64,000 nt of DNA from Clostridium scatologenes (GCF_000968375.1 NZ_CP009933.1:3286001-3350000); one strand, 5' to 3'. Shown: positions 41,245 to 51,010, numbered from the stretch's first letter. Translations and numbers: made by a program. Notes: generated from the sequence alone by a model not told the origin.

Positions 41245-43107
41245 TTATACTATTTTCAATACACTTTTTACAATTCCATCAACATCTAGTCCATATAACT
41301 TATATAACAAATCTGGTTTTCCATGAGGTATAAATTCATCTTTAAATCCAAGATTTATAACTTTTACTTTTTCATCAAGAGTATTTATATATTCAAGTAC
41401 ATATGATCCTAGGCCTCCTCTTATAACATTATCTTCTATAGTTACAATATTCATGCCTTCCTCTACCAATGCTTTGATTAACTCCTTATCTATAGGTTTT
41501 ATAAAACAGGCATTTACAATACTTACATTAATGCCTAAATCTTTTAACTTCTGTTTTGCTAAAATAGAATGTTGAACCATTTTTCCTTGAGCAATTAATA
41601 CTATATTTCCTTCTCTACTAATTACTTCCCATTTTCCTAATGTAAAATCATTAAGGGGTTCCATTAAAACTTTTTCATTATCACCACCCCTTGGATATCT
41701 TATTGCTATAGGACAATTTTGTTCTACAGACCATTTAAGCATACTTTTAAGTTCAAAAATACATTTAGGCGACATTACTGTTATATTAGGTATATGTGTC
41801 AAAAATGATAAATCAAATACCCCTTGATGTGTTTCACCATCTTGACCTACAATCCCAGCTCTATCAATAGCAAATATAACAGGTAATTTTTGTATACATA
41901 CATCATGTAATATTTGATCATATGCTCTTTGAAGAAACGTAGAATAAACAGCAAAAACAGGTTTTAATCCAGTTTTGGCCATACCTGCCGCCATAGTTAC
42001 TGCATGTTGTTCTGCAATACCTACATCAAAAAATCTATTTGGAAAAATTTTCGAAAATTCGCCAAGACCTGTTCCATCTCTCATAGCTGCAGTTATAGCT
42101 ACTACATTATTGTAATGCTTTCCAAGGTGAACCATTTCCTCTCCAAAAGCCTTTGAATAAGTAACACATGAATCAGCACATGCTTCTCCACTATCACAAT
42201 GAAAAGGTCCTATACTATGAAATTTACCAGCGTTCTTTTCTGCGAATTCATAACCTTTTCCTTTTTTTGTTATTACATGTATGATTACAGGCTCTTTAAT
42301 ATTTTTAGCTTTTGATAATACTTCTGTAAGTTCTTTTAAATTATGTCCATCAACAGGACCTAAATATTTAATTCCCATATCTTCAAAAAACATACCAGGG
42401 ACTACCATCTGCTTTATTCCATTTTTTATTTTTTCTAAGTATTTAGCCATACCTTTACCTATATTAGGTATCCTCTTTAGTGCACTTTCTACTTCTAATT
42501 TAAATTTATTATACTTAGGATCAATTCTTATTTTATTAAGATATTTTGATACTCCTCCTACATTTTTTCCTATAGACATTTGATTATCATTTAATATTAT
42601 TATTAACTTAGTTTTTCTATATCCTGCATCATTTAATGCTTCTAATGCCATACCTCCAGTAAGAGCTCCATCACCTATTACAGCTACTACTTCATTCATT
42701 TCCCTTTTTAAATCCCTAGCTCTAGCCATTCCAAGTGCTGCTGATATGGATGTACTACTATGTCCTGTTTCAAAAAAATCATAAATACTTTCTGAGCTTT
42801 TAGGAAATCCACTTATACCTCCAAATTGTCTCAGAGTATTAAATTTTTCTTTTCTACCTGTAAGTAATTTATGTACATAAGCTTGATGTCCTACATCCCA
42901 TATAAGTTTATCCTTATCCAAATCCAATATGCTGAATAAGCTCAAAGTTAATTCTACAACACCTAAATTAGACGCAAGATGGCCTCCTGTTTTTGAAACA
43001 TTCTCTATTAAGAATTCTCTTATTTCACGAGCTAATTGTTGTTGTTGTTTCAATGACATATGTTTTATTTCATGTATTCCTTTATAATTTTCTAGTATAT
43101 TTGACAT
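41245..43107 (-). CDS. dxs: 1-deoxy-D-xylulose-5-phosphate synthase
   Basis: 620 residues, normal length. The thiamine diphosphate motif GDGALTGG lies at 145-152 (ending near LNDNQMSI), and the transketolase C-terminal domains follow, with AEQHAVTMAAGMA near 365. It condenses pyruvate and glyceraldehyde-3-phosphate in the first step of the MEP isoprenoid pathway. It lies two bases behind oapA and downstream of ispA, grouping two isoprenoid genes around the OLE RNA. Confidence 0.97.
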   Translation of the reverse strand: MSNILENYKGIHEIKHMSLKQQQQLAREIREFLIENVSKTGGHLASNLGVVELTLSLFSILDLDKDKLIWDVGHQAYVHKLLTGRKEKFNTLRQFGGISGFPKSSESIYDFFETGHSSTSISAALGMARARDLKREMNEVVAVIGDGALTGGMALEALNDAGYRKTKLIIILNDNQMSIGKNVGGVSKYLNKIRIDPKYNKFKLEVESALKRIPNIGKGMAKYLEKIKNGIKQMVVPGMFFEDMGIKYLGPVDGHNLKELTEVLSKAKNIKEPVIIHVITKKGKGYEFAEKNAGKFHSIGPFHCDSGEACADSCVTYSKAFGEEMVHLGKHYNNVVAITAAMRDGTGLGEFSKIFPNRFFDVGIAEQHAVTMAAGMAKTGLKPVFAVYSTFLQRAYDQILHDVCIQKLPVIFAIDRAGIVGQDGETHQGVFDLSFLTHIPNITVMSPKCIFELKSMLKWSVEQNCPIAIRYPRGGDNEKVLMEPLNDFTLGKWEVISREGNIVLIAQGKMVQHSILAKQKLKDLGINVSIVNACFIKPIDKELIKALVEEGMNIVTIEDNVIRGGLGSYVLEYINTLDEKVKVINLGFKDEFIPHGKPDLLYKLYGLDVDGIVKSVLKIV

Positions 43108-43109
43108 TT

Positions 43110-43664
43110 TTATCTATCCTTTTTAAAAAAATATATTATTTTGCAAACTTTAAACAGTATTTCATTACTTCTGTTAATGGCTAAATTCTTTCCTATAGAC
43201 TTTCCTCCTATAGTAAAAGCTCCTATAACCACCCCTATAAATGTATTTATAATATATGTATTTAAGCCTGGAAAAAGTAAATGAGCCTTACTTCCTATGT
43301 ATACACCTATAGAACCACTTACTATTCCGCATACATCACCTACTACATCATTACATATACTAGATGTTTTATCTGCATTTTTTATAAGCTTTATAGCTAT
43401 TTTAGCACCCTTTACTTTCTTAGATGCCATAGCATGAAATGGTATTTCATTAGCTGCAGTAACAGCTACGCCTATAATATCAGATATTATTCCTGTAAAT
43501 ATAATAAAAGTTAAGATAATAAAAGCTACTAAGATATTTACTTTTTTTAGTAGCACATCAGACAAAAGAGAAATACTTCCACAAATTATCATAGATCCAA
43601 AAATAACTTTCAAAATCCATTTAGTATTACTCTTTTTACTATTAGATTTAGATTTACTTCCCAA
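43110..43664 (-). CDS. oapA: OapA, OLE RNA-associated membrane protein (DUF21-like)
   Basis: 184 residues with a TTG start nine bases after GGAGG. A basic N-terminus (GSKSKSNSKKSNTK) precedes four hydrophobic segments (about 16-39, 43-70, 109-127 and 136-155). The middle has AVTAANEIPFHAMASKKVKG and ICNDVVGDVCGIVSG, a DUF21-like pattern seen in the protein that tethers OLE RNA to the membrane. Its place immediately downstream of the RNA and before dxs is the classical one. Known work in Bacillus halodurans links the complex to ethanol, cold and magnesium responses. Confidence 0.85.
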   Translation of the reverse strand: MGSKSKSNSKKSNTKWILKVIFGSMIICGSISLLSDVLLKKVNILVAFIILTFIIFTGIISDIIGVAVTAANEIPFHAMASKKVKGAKIAIKLIKNADKTSSICNDVVGDVCGIVSGSIGVYIGSKAHLLFPGLNTYIINTFIGVVIGAFTIGGKSIGKNLAINRSNEILFKVCKIIYFFKKDR

Positions 43665-43737
43665 ATATTCATTCCTCCAAAAGTTATATATAACTAAGTT
43701 TTAAAATTTAAAACTTCTATTTACTTTAAAATATGCA

Positions 43738-44320
43738 TTGGTGGTAGCATACTAGGTAAACTTTGCGGCTTAGGTCTAGTAGGATTTCCCATAGAGTAAT
43801 CTAAATGTCGCCATTTGGACGGTTTCCCTTTAATACTCTATCTACATTGTCGCCATAAATAGAACTAGATCGCCACTTAGTCCGCACTGTAATCCCTAAT
43901 ATACTTTTACTCAAAACAGTCTAGGAGATTTCCTCAACAGTTAGGTGCTCTTCTAGCCTCTTTTGCAGAATAGGTTTCTTTAAGCAATAGCCTGAATTTT
44001 TTGGCCAAAACTTCAGATTTAAACTTACCTCCACCTAAATCCACTCAAGGCAGGCTACACTGCACATAGCTTTTACACCACATTACAGGTTTAATCCATT
44101 GACGTACACTAGGCATCTCGCCACATGTACAAGCAATGGTCTCCACGGTGGTAGGGTCAGTTGCGCATGCCATTGCGGCCGCCCCATCCTCCTTACTCCC
44201 AGCACCAACCCATGACTGGGCGTCATAAGCCAGCACAAGGAACTTCATCGATATGCCCTTTGACGGATTTTTAGCCCCGTCCTCAAAAAGCACTTACCTG
44301 ACTAGAATACTGCACCACCT
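43738..44320 (-). ncRNA. OLE RNA (ornate, large, extremophilic)
   Basis: About 580 nt without a real gene between ispA and oapA, clearly richer in G+C than its surroundings. The 5' end (GTGGT-GCA-TA-CTAG at 44318-44302) pairs with the 3' end (CTAG-TA-TGC-ACCAC at 43755-43741). Near the 3' end ATAGAGTA/TACTCTAT encloses AAATG-GCGA-CATTT with a GNRA loop, and GGCGA is repeated three times. Size (about 600 nt in known members), gene order ispA/OLE/oapA/dxs and the partner gene support the call. I have no covariance score. Confidence 0.83.
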
Positions 44321-44413
44321 TTTATATTTTACAGTAAAACATTATATCATAGCTTTTTTACATATTCAAAGTATGTTTAAATCCAAATTCACCATAATGC
44401 TACAAATACAATA

Positions 44414-45295
44414 TTATTTTTCCCTATTTAATAAAAATAGTGTTAAATCTTTCAATTTAGATGTATCTCCAGAAATATTATCTAGCACTTCTATACATTC
44501 TGCTGTAATTGAATTACACATTTCAATACATTTATTTAATCCATAGGTTGTAATAAATGTTGTCTTATTATTATCCAAATCACTTTTAGCTTTTTTGCCT
44601 AAAACTTCTGTATTTCCAACTATATCTAAAATATCATCCTTTATTTGAAAAGCAAGTCCAAGCTTTTGTCCATAGTAATCTAAATTTTCTATATCTCTTT
44701 TTGGAGCTTCACCTAATACTGCTCCTGCTATTATAGATGCTTTTATAACAGCTCCTGTTTTCTTGCTGTGCATGTAATATAATTGATCGATTGGTATCTT
44801 AGTATTTTCACTTAATATATCAACAGTTTGACCTCCAACCATACCTTCAGCTCCTGCACTTTCAGCAATAATACTGCATGCTTTTATAAAATTGTACTGA
44901 CCATTCATACAACTTTTTAGCATTGTACTCATACCTTCATTTAAAAGTCCATCTCCTGCAAGAACTGCCACTGCCTCTCCAAATACTTTATGATTTGTAG
45001 GTTTCCCTCTTCTTAAATCGTCATTGTCCATACATGGCAAATCATCATGGATTAATGAGTAAGTATGAATCATTTCTACAGCTGAAGCTATGGGCAAAAC
45101 TTTTTCAAAATCATCTTTATAAAGCATATAGGTAAGTAGTAAAAGTAAAGGTCTTATTCTCTTTCCTCCAGCACCTAAACTATATTCCATAGCTTCATAA
45201 ACTTTCTTATTATAACTTCCTTTGTCCTTAAAATAATTCCCCAAATAATTTTCAATGCTATTTCTCAAATGTTCTATTGATATTTCTTTCTCCAT
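44414..45295 (-). CDS. ispA: geranyl/farnesyl diphosphate synthase
   Basis: 293 residues. The first Asp-rich motif DDLPCMD lies at 84-90 (HDDLPCMDND), and the second, KDDILDIVG, near 216-224. GGKRIRP at 43-49 is the substrate-binding loop. It builds the C15 chain used for polyprenyl carriers and quinones. It follows xseB by 33 bases and precedes OLE RNA. Confidence 0.95.
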   Translation of the reverse strand: MEKEISIEHLRNSIENYLGNYFKDKGSYNKKVYEAMEYSLGAGGKRIRPLLLLLTYMLYKDDFEKVLPIASAVEMIHTYSLIHDDLPCMDNDDLRRGKPTNHKVFGEAVAVLAGDGLLNEGMSTMLKSCMNGQYNFIKACSIIAESAGAEGMVGGQTVDILSENTKIPIDQLYYMHSKKTGAVIKASIIAGAVLGEAPKRDIENLDYYGQKLGLAFQIKDDILDIVGNTEVLGKKAKSDLDNNKTTFITTYGLNKCIEMCNSITAECIEVLDNISGDTSKLKDLTLFLLNREK

Positions 45296-45328
45296 ATCAC
45301 ATTCCCCATTCTTAATTGTTAATAAAAT

Positions 45329-45547
45329 CTAATTTTCTACTTTAAAATCCTTTTCCCCTGCTTCTGTGAAAAGCTTTATTTTTCCTTCTGCTTCACTTAA
45401 AATTTTATATAATTTGTTTGTAAGCTTTACACCTTCTTCATATTTTTTCATGCTTTCTTCTAAAGATAAACTTCCTGTATCCATTTCGTTAACTATTTCC
45501 TCTAGCTTTTTTACCATAGCTTCATAAGATTCATTTTTTCTGGGCAC
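45329..45547 (-). CDS. xseB: exodeoxyribonuclease VII small subunit
   Basis: 72 residues, GTG start behind AAGGTGA. Typical helical hairpin: YEAMVKKLEEIVNEMDTGSL followed by SLEESMKKYEEGVKLTNKLY. It binds XseA, encoded 30 bases upstream, to form the single-strand exonuclease. Confidence 0.95.
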   Translation of the reverse strand: MPRKNESYEAMVKKLEEIVNEMDTGSLSLEESMKKYEEGVKLTNKLYKILSEAEGKIKLFTEAGEKDFKVEN

Positions 45548-45577
45548 AAGATCACCTTCACTCTCAAATTTCTATAA

Positions 45578-46777
45578 TTAATTTTTAATATTTAAGTAAA
45601 ACTCTTCACTTCCATCTTTTAAAGTAATTTTAACCTTATCTAATTTTCTTAAATTTTGTATGGTATTTACAACACCTATTTTCTCATTTTCAATAATAGC
45701 ATACCCTTTATTTAGTATATTCATTGGATTATGTGCTGTAAGTAAAGAATTAGCCTTAATAAGTTTTTCTTTTTCCTTTTCTAACCTTGTTCTTATCTTT
45801 ATATTCATTAATTCCTTTAATCTATCAATGTTATTATATTCATTTACTATATATGAATAAGGACTATTAACATCTAAACTTCTTTTAAGCAATTCTAAAG
45901 AATTCCTTTTTTCCTTTAATATAAAATCTATTAAATTGTTTAAATTGTTTTTATAAGAAATAACTTTACTTTGCAAATCCTCCAAGTTAAATACTGCTAA
46001 TTCAGCCGCAGCTGAAGGTGTTGGTGCTCTTCTATCACTAACAAAATCTGCTATAGTATAATCAGTTTCATGTCCTACTCCTGTTATTATAACTTTTTTT
46101 GAATTATATATTGAATATGCTAGTTTTTCATCATTAAAGCACCATAGTTCTTCTATGGAACCTCCACCTCTTGCTAATATAATAATATCTATATCATTAA
46201 CTTTGTTTAAGTACTCTATAGCCTTTATTATACTTTCACTAGCATTCATTCCTTGAACTAGAACAGGATATATTAAAAGTTCTGTAGTACTATTTCTTCT
46301 TTTTGCCACATTAATTATATCTCTTACAGCCGCACCAGTAGGCGAAGTTATTACTCCAATTTTTCTAGCATAAGAAGGTATTTTCTTCTTATGTGTTACT
46401 TCAAATAATCCTTGATTTTGAAGTTTACTCTTCAGCTTCTCAAAAGCCATATAAAGCTCTCCAACACCATCTGGCTCTATATCGTTACAGTATACTTGAT
46501 ATGCTCCATCCTTCTCATAAACAGAAACTCTTCCTTTAACTACAACTTTCATTCCATTTTCAGGCATAAACTTCAAATTTTTTGCCGAACTTCTAAACAT
46601 AACACAATTTATTTTGCTGTATTCATCCTTTATAGAAAAATATATATGTCCACTACTATGAAGTTTAAAATTAGATATTTCTCCTTTTACATTGGAGTTT
46701 CCTAATATAAAATCATTGTCCACTAATTTTTTTATGTAACCATTTAACTCAGATACAGTTAAAGTTTTAATATACAT
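45578..46777 (-). CDS. xseA: exodeoxyribonuclease VII large subunit
   Basis: 399 residues. An N-terminal OB-fold (about 15-100, with GEISNFKLHSSGHIYFSIKD) is followed by the catalytic region with TSPTGAAVRDI, LARGGGSIEELWCFNDE and GHETDYTIADFVSDRRAPTP. A coiled-coil precedes the C-terminus. With XseB it degrades single-stranded DNA. SD AAGGTGA precedes ATG. Confidence 0.96.
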   Translation of the reverse strand: MYIKTLTVSELNGYIKKLVDNDFILGNSNVKGEISNFKLHSSGHIYFSIKDEYSKINCVMFRSSAKNLKFMPENGMKVVVKGRVSVYEKDGAYQVYCNDIEPDGVGELYMAFEKLKSKLQNQGLFEVTHKKKIPSYARKIGVITSPTGAAVRDIINVAKRRNSTTELLIYPVLVQGMNASESIIKAIEYLNKVNDIDIIILARGGGSIEELWCFNDEKLAYSIYNSKKVIITGVGHETDYTIADFVSDRRAPTPSAAAELAVFNLEDLQSKVISYKNNLNNLIDFILKEKRNSLELLKRSLDVNSPYSYIVNEYNNIDRLKELMNIKIRTRLEKEKEKLIKANSLLTAHNPMNILNKGYAIIENEKIGVVNTIQNLRKLDKVKITLKDGSEEFYLNIKN

Positions 46778-46796
46778 TATTATTCACCTTTACAAA

Positions 46797-46827
46797 TTAG
46801 ACATTGAAAACTCAGTTCAATGTCTAA
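46797..46827 (-). terminator. hairpin after nusB
   Basis: TTAGACATTGAA and TTCAATGTCTAA form a 12-bp stem, with only a short T-tract on the minus strand. It is likely an attenuating or weak terminator between nusB and xseA. Confidence 0.6.
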
Positions 46828-46834
46828 ATCTTAA

Positions 46835-47302
46835 TTATTTTTCCTTAATCATGCTGCCTAAGACTCCATTTATAAATGCTGCAGACTTATCTCCTGAATA
46901 TCTTTTAGCTAACTCAATAGCTTCATTTATGGATACACTTTTAGGAATATTTTCTTCATATAAAAACTCATAAGTACATACTCTTAATATAGCTGTATCT
47001 AACTTAGATAACCTGTTAAGCTTCCAATTAATAAGATGATTTTCAATCTCATTATCTATAGCTTCCTTATTTTCTTGTACTCCTTTAAGAACTCTTATTA
47101 CATATTCCATATCTATATCTTTTAGGTCAATATTTTCAGGGTCTATCTCATTTTTAACTTCAATACCTGTAATTTGCAACTCACTTTTGTCTAACTCTAT
47201 ATTTTCTTTCAAGTTTACTATAACATCCTTGAAATCTTCCTTATTTATAGTCATTTGAAACAATAGCTTCATAACTAGTTCTCTTGATTTTCTTCTGTTC
47301 AT
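46835..47302 (-). CDS. nusB: transcription antitermination factor NusB
   Basis: 155 residues, all helical, with RRKSRELVMKLLFQM at the start and SVSINEAIELAKRYSGDKSA, then FINGVLG near the end, both NusB signatures. It binds boxA RNA with NusE during rRNA transcription. Confidence 0.95.
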   Translation of the reverse strand: MNRRKSRELVMKLLFQMTINKEDFKDVIVNLKENIELDKSELQITGIEVKNEIDPENIDLKDIDMEYVIRVLKGVQENKEAIDNEIENHLINWKLNRLSKLDTAILRVCTYEFLYEENIPKSVSINEAIELAKRYSGDKSAAFINGVLGSMIKEK

Positions 47303-47425
47303 TTCTTCCTCCTAATTTTGCCAGATAATATTCTATTATTAATTATTCTCAGTTTAGATATAATTATACTTAAAGTATTTATGTAGTTCAAGTGTACTAG
47401 CATAAATATTTACTAAAACATGGAA

Positions 47426-47449
47426 ACACCCTCTGAATTCAGAGGGTGT
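47426..47449 (-). terminator. palindromic terminator after the Asp23 gene
   Basis: ACACCCTCTGAA and TTCAGAGGGTGT are perfectly complementary (24 bp palindrome). On the minus strand TTTCC and TTTTAG follow, so the U-tract is interrupted. Confidence 0.65.
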
Positions 47450-47454
47450 AAATA

Positions 47455-47847
47455 CTATTCTTCAATATCTTCTACAGAATCTTCTACCTTTGGTATCATA
47501 ACATTTTGAACATGTATATTTACCGCTGAAACGCTAAGTCCAGTCATGGATTCAACAGCTTTTTTTACATTATCTTGTACTTCTAATGCAACATCAGGTA
47601 TTCTTATACCATATTCTACTACTACATATAAATCAATAGCTGCACTACTTTCTCCAACGCTTACTTTAACACCCTTTGACAGGTTTTTCTTTCCACTTAA
47701 TATCTGAGTTATCCCACCTACAAGGCTAGCACTCATTCCTACTATTCCTTTTACTTCTGTAGTTGCTAATCCTGCAATTACACCAACTACTTCATCGGAT
47801 ATTTTAACAATACCTAAGTCGATTTCATTTTTAACATTATCTTCCAT
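47455..47847 (-). CDS. Asp23/Gls24 family envelope stress protein
   Basis: About 130 residues from the ATG at 47847, behind GGGGGTATTG. The family strands are clear: DLGIVKISDEVVGVIAGLAT, VKGIVGMSASLV, VVEYGIRIPDVALEVQDNV and VSAVNIHVQNVMIP. These proteins associate with membrane anchors in Gram-positive bacteria and are linked to alkaline or envelope stress. The position between spoIIIAH and nusB is usual in Clostridia. Confidence 0.93.
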   Translation of the reverse strand: MEDNVKNEIDLGIVKISDEVVGVIAGLATTEVKGIVGMSASLVGGITQILSGKKNLSKGVKVSVGESSAAIDLYVVVEYGIRIPDVALEVQDNVKKAVESMTGLSVSAVNIHVQNVMIPKVEDSVEDIEE

Positions 47848-47946
47848 TGGCAATACCCCCTAGTTCTTGACGTAAATCAAAAATCTTATTTATATTATAC
47901 CAAATAGATTTATCTTTTACAAACACAGAATTTTTATACTAAAAAA

Positions 47947-47983
47947 ATAGAGAATTAAGAAATTTCCATCCTATATTCTCTAT
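47947..47983 (-). terminator. spoIIIA operon terminator
   Basis: ATAGAGAAT pairs with ATTCTCTAT and on the minus strand is followed by TTTTTT. It closes the spoIIIAA-AH transcript. Confidence 0.8.
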
Positions 47984-47997
47984 AATAAATTTTTATT

Positions 47998-48504
47998 TTA
48001 TTTAGTTTCAATTTCCACTTCCTGTATTTTTGCTATTCCCATAACTACATTTTTCATATCTCTTGTATCTTTATCCGTTAGTTTGTCCTTTGCTTTTACT
48101 ACTAATCTAACTTTATTTCCTTCTATAGAACATAATACATCTTCATATCCTTTACTCTTAAGAGTGGTTTCTATTTTAGATTCATAGTTAGTGTTCATAG
48201 CTAAATCTGTATATTTTTTAGAAGCATCATTCTTTTTGTCACTACTAACATTTTTATCATCGATAAAAGTCTTTAATGTCTGTAATGTTTGAGCGTTTTT
48301 GTTATCTCTTGTTATTTTTGCTTCTTCAAAGAATTCAGATTTATTATCTTTACTACTACTATTATTTAGTGATACTGTACTTTTTCCACCACTACTATCT
48401 CCCCCATTTACGTATAAAGGATTATTAAGCTTTGTAGCAAGCACTCCAGCACAAACAATAAGCGCTAGAAGAGCAACAATAATTACAGCTTGTTTTTTAT
48501 TCAT
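47998..48504 (-). CDS. spoIIIAH: SpoIIIAH, forespore channel ring protein
   Basis: 168 residues. One N-terminal membrane helix (AVIIVALLALIVCAGVLA), a Ser/Gly/Asn-rich linker, then a YscJ/FliF-like ring-building domain at about 110-165 (SKIETTLKSKGYEDVLCSIE). In Bacillus it is produced in the mother cell and binds SpoIIQ of the forespore to form the feeding channel. Last gene of its operon. Confidence 0.93.
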   Translation of the reverse strand: MNKKQAVIIVALLALIVCAGVLATKLNNPLYVNGGDSSGGKSTVSLNNSSSKDNKSEFFEEAKITRDNKNAQTLQTLKTFIDDKNVSSDKKNDASKKYTDLAMNTNYESKIETTLKSKGYEDVLCSIEGNKVRLVVKAKDKLTDKDTRDMKNVVMGIAKIQEVEIETK

Positions 48505-48563
48505 TATTAATTCCCCCCATCTACCTTTCTAAAAAATTATATGCTTTAAAATTTTTATATATA

Positions 48564-49199
48564 CTATTTTTTCATAGGATAAACATTAACTTTATCTTCA
48601 GATATATTAAATAAGTTAACCACAGCTTTTGTTATTCTGAGTTCAGTAAGCTTATTTTCAGATCCTTCTGCCACAACACAAACTCCTGAAACCTTTGGTT
48701 TGTATGTTTTAACTATAAGAGGTTTGGATTTACTTCCATCATTAGTTATAACCACTGTGCTACCATTATTTTTTTGAGTTGAATTTCTTACTCCACCTTC
48801 ATTGTCCTTTTCTTCTGTAGTATTTGTAGAATCACTTACATTAACTGCTGGAACTTGCTCCTCTCCACTTTCAAAACTAACCATAACATCTACTTTACCT
48901 ACACCCTCAATTTTTTCTAAAGTACCTTTAAGTTTATCTTGAACTTCATTTTCATATTGCTGCTGATCTGTATTTTGTTCTTCTGTTTTTTGTTGTTCTT
49001 TAGTTGTCTTTGTATTATTTTTATCTTGTGCACTTATCTGTGTATTTGAAGTCTTAAAAAAACTAATGCTTATAAGAATTAATATTCCTACTAAAAAAAC
49101 TATAAATAAATTGACTCTGTTATTTTTGTCATTAAGATAACCATTTTTTTCTTCATCCCCTTGCTTTTGAAACAACTTTTTTAAATCTTTTAAACTCAT
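48564..49199 (-). CDS. spoIIIAG: SpoIIIAG
   Basis: 211 residues. One membrane helix (VNLFIVFLVGILILISISFF), a Gln/Asn/Thr-rich linker, and a C-terminal ring domain with IEGVGKVDVMVSFESGEEQV and a final LRITKAVVNLFNISEDKV. It forms a large ring in the mother-cell membrane as part of the engulfment channel. SD AAGGAGG precedes ATG. Confidence 0.93.
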   Translation of the reverse strand: MSLKDLKKLFQKQGDEEKNGYLNDKNNRVNLFIVFLVGILILISISFFKTSNTQISAQDKNNTKTTKEQQKTEEQNTDQQQYENEVQDKLKGTLEKIEGVGKVDVMVSFESGEEQVPAVNVSDSTNTTEEKDNEGGVRNSTQKNNGSTVVITNDGSKSKPLIVKTYKPKVSGVCVVAEGSENKLTELRITKAVVNLFNISEDKVNVYPMKK

Positions 49200-49215
49200 A
49201 GTTTACCTCCTTATT

Positions 49216-49806
49216 TCATAGTTTGTGTACCTTTATTATGTCTTTAGAAACATTTAGTTCCTTGCTTAAATATGTTGTAATATTTAAGCTTTTTTCATCA
49301 TTTACGCTATCTTGATTATTAACTACTTTACTGCTTGTTCCTATTTTAATTTTTTTAATTTTTTCCACAGTACCCTCTTTTATACCTACATTAATATCTT
49401 TTATTTCAACTTTTTCTTTTTCTTTATCATAACTTGCATCTACTTGAACTTTATAATTACTATCTGGATACTTTTCTTTTAATTTTTTTTCACAGCTATC
49501 TTGTAAATTTAATTTAAAAGCTTCCAAAGTACTATTTATACTTTTTTCCTTGTATTTGTTAAAATCATCATTAAATTTACTATTATTATCTATACACTGC
49601 GCTGCATTACTTGTATAGGTATTTATATCAAAATTTTTATCAAATAGCTTTATTATTGGATTTATAAAAACCGTAATTAAAATTAATCCTAATACAAATT
49701 TTGCATACTTTTTCAAACTATTATTTGGTAAAATAATTTCTACAGCTGTAATAAAAAACACTGCTGTACAAATGGTTATAATCCATGATTTTAGTGATTG
49801 AATCAA
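49216..49806 (-). CDS. spoIIIAF: SpoIIIAF
   Basis: 196 residues, TTG start behind AAGGTGA. Two N-terminal membrane helices (WIITICTAVFFITAVEIIL and AKFVLGLILITVFINPII), then a soluble domain with VEKIKKIKIG and STYLSKELNVSKDIIKVH. It assembles with AG and AH in the outer membrane face of the channel. Confidence 0.92.
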   Translation of the reverse strand: MIQSLKSWIITICTAVFFITAVEIILPNNSLKKYAKFVLGLILITVFINPIIKLFDKNFDINTYTSNAAQCIDNNSKFNDDFNKYKEKSINSTLEAFKLNLQDSCEKKLKEKYPDSNYKVQVDASYDKEKEKVEIKDINVGIKEGTVEKIKKIKIGTSSKVVNNQDSVNDEKSLNITTYLSKELNVSKDIIKVHKL

Positions 49807-49837
49807 CTTTTATCACCTTCTTCTAAAGTTTTTTAAT

Positions 49838-51001
49838 TTATGTTCCCATCATAACTTTTCCAGCTGATGCAATAATAGCTACCATTATGAAAAACATAAC
49901 TGAAACACTTATAAGACAAGAAGCTATAAGTATCAAAGAATCACCTGCAGAAGTTATACAATTTACAAGCCTGCTATCACTAATGGGCTCTATTAAAGCT
50001 GCTGTGAGTTTATACATAAATGCCATGATTAAAATTTTTAACACTGGAAAAAGCATTATTATAATGATTATAATTAATCCCAAGCTGCTTAAAGCATTTT
50101 TCAATAATATAGAATAGCCAGCTACAGTTGATATAGCATCAGAAAGACTCTTTCCAACAATAGGTACAAAATTATCTACTGCAAACTTTGCCGTCCTAGC
50201 TGTAACCTCATCAATAGTTTTAGAAGTAATTCCCCTTATAGTAATTATCCCTATAAAGACTGTCATTATAATTCCTTGTGACCACAATGTGACCTGATTT
50301 AATAATTTAGTAAGTTTATCTATTTTATATTCATTGGACATATTATTTACAAATTGAAGTACAAATGCCATACATATTACAGGAATTATTATATTCATAA
50401 ATAAATTTGCGCTTATTGTTATTGTACCTATAATTACTGGATCCATTACTGCTGCTTCTACAAATCCCCCAACACTTGCAATTAACATTATTAGTACTGG
50501 AATAAGTGCTGTCATAAAATCTGTCATTTCCTTTATTGTTGTTCTTGCAATATCTACTCCCATATAAAAGCTTTTTGCCATTATTATTATTAAAAGAGAG
50601 TAACACGCAAAATATGCTATATTAGATAAATCTTCACTGCTGAATGCCTTTTGAAGATTTGTAAGCAGTGCACAAATTAAAGCTATTGCAACTAAAACAG
50701 CAAGAAGCTTTAAAGAAGCAATTACTTCTCTAAACAGATAACTACCAGCTGCATTTAAAACCTTTTTAGTTGATATTTTTCCATCGCCTGTTTTTATAAA
50801 ACTCTTTACATATTCCTTTATATCCACATCTTTTAATACTTCATATTTAGTTTTCATATTGGACATATAATTGTATAATTGTTCAACTTCTTCACTTTGA
50901 CTTTGATTTTTCAAACTTTCTGAATAATTATTATTTTCAGCTGCTTGTACATTAAAAGACATAGTAAAAATTATAAATAAAACACATATAATTTTCTTCA
51001 T
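49838..51001 (-). CDS. spoIIIAE: SpoIIIAE, multi-pass membrane protein
   Basis: 387 residues from the ATG at 51001 behind GTAGGTG. A signal peptide (IICVLFIIFTMSFNVQA) is followed by a soluble N-terminal domain and about seven membrane helices from residue 100 onward (LLAVLVAIALICALLTNL, IIIIIIMLFPVLKILIMAF). It is the largest subunit of the SpoIIIA complex and a candidate translocation component. Confidence 0.93.
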   Translation of the reverse strand: MKKIICVLFIIFTMSFNVQAAENNNYSESLKNQSQSEEVEQLYNYMSNMKTKYEVLKDVDIKEYVKSFIKTGDGKISTKKVLNAAGSYLFREVIASLKLLAVLVAIALICALLTNLQKAFSSEDLSNIAYFACYSLLIIIMAKSFYMGVDIARTTIKEMTDFMTALIPVLIMLIASVGGFVEAAVMDPVIIGTITISANLFMNIIIPVICMAFVLQFVNNMSNEYKIDKLTKLLNQVTLWSQGIIMTVFIGIITIRGITSKTIDEVTARTAKFAVDNFVPIVGKSLSDAISTVAGYSILLKNALSSLGLIIIIIIMLFPVLKILIMAFMYKLTAALIEPISDSRLVNCITSAGDSLILIASCLISVSVMFFIMVAIIASAGKVMMGT

Positions 51002-51010
51002 AATAAACAC

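Noticed and set aside
44045..44293. 82-codon minus-strand frame with a start and several Cys
   Set aside because: It lies wholly within the OLE RNA, has no SD, and its sequence is explained by RNA structure and higher GC content.
50343..50606. Minus-strand frame of 87 codons rich in Asn, Ser and Tyr
   Set aside because: Out-of-frame reading of spoIIIAE, whose membrane helices and signal peptide are clear.
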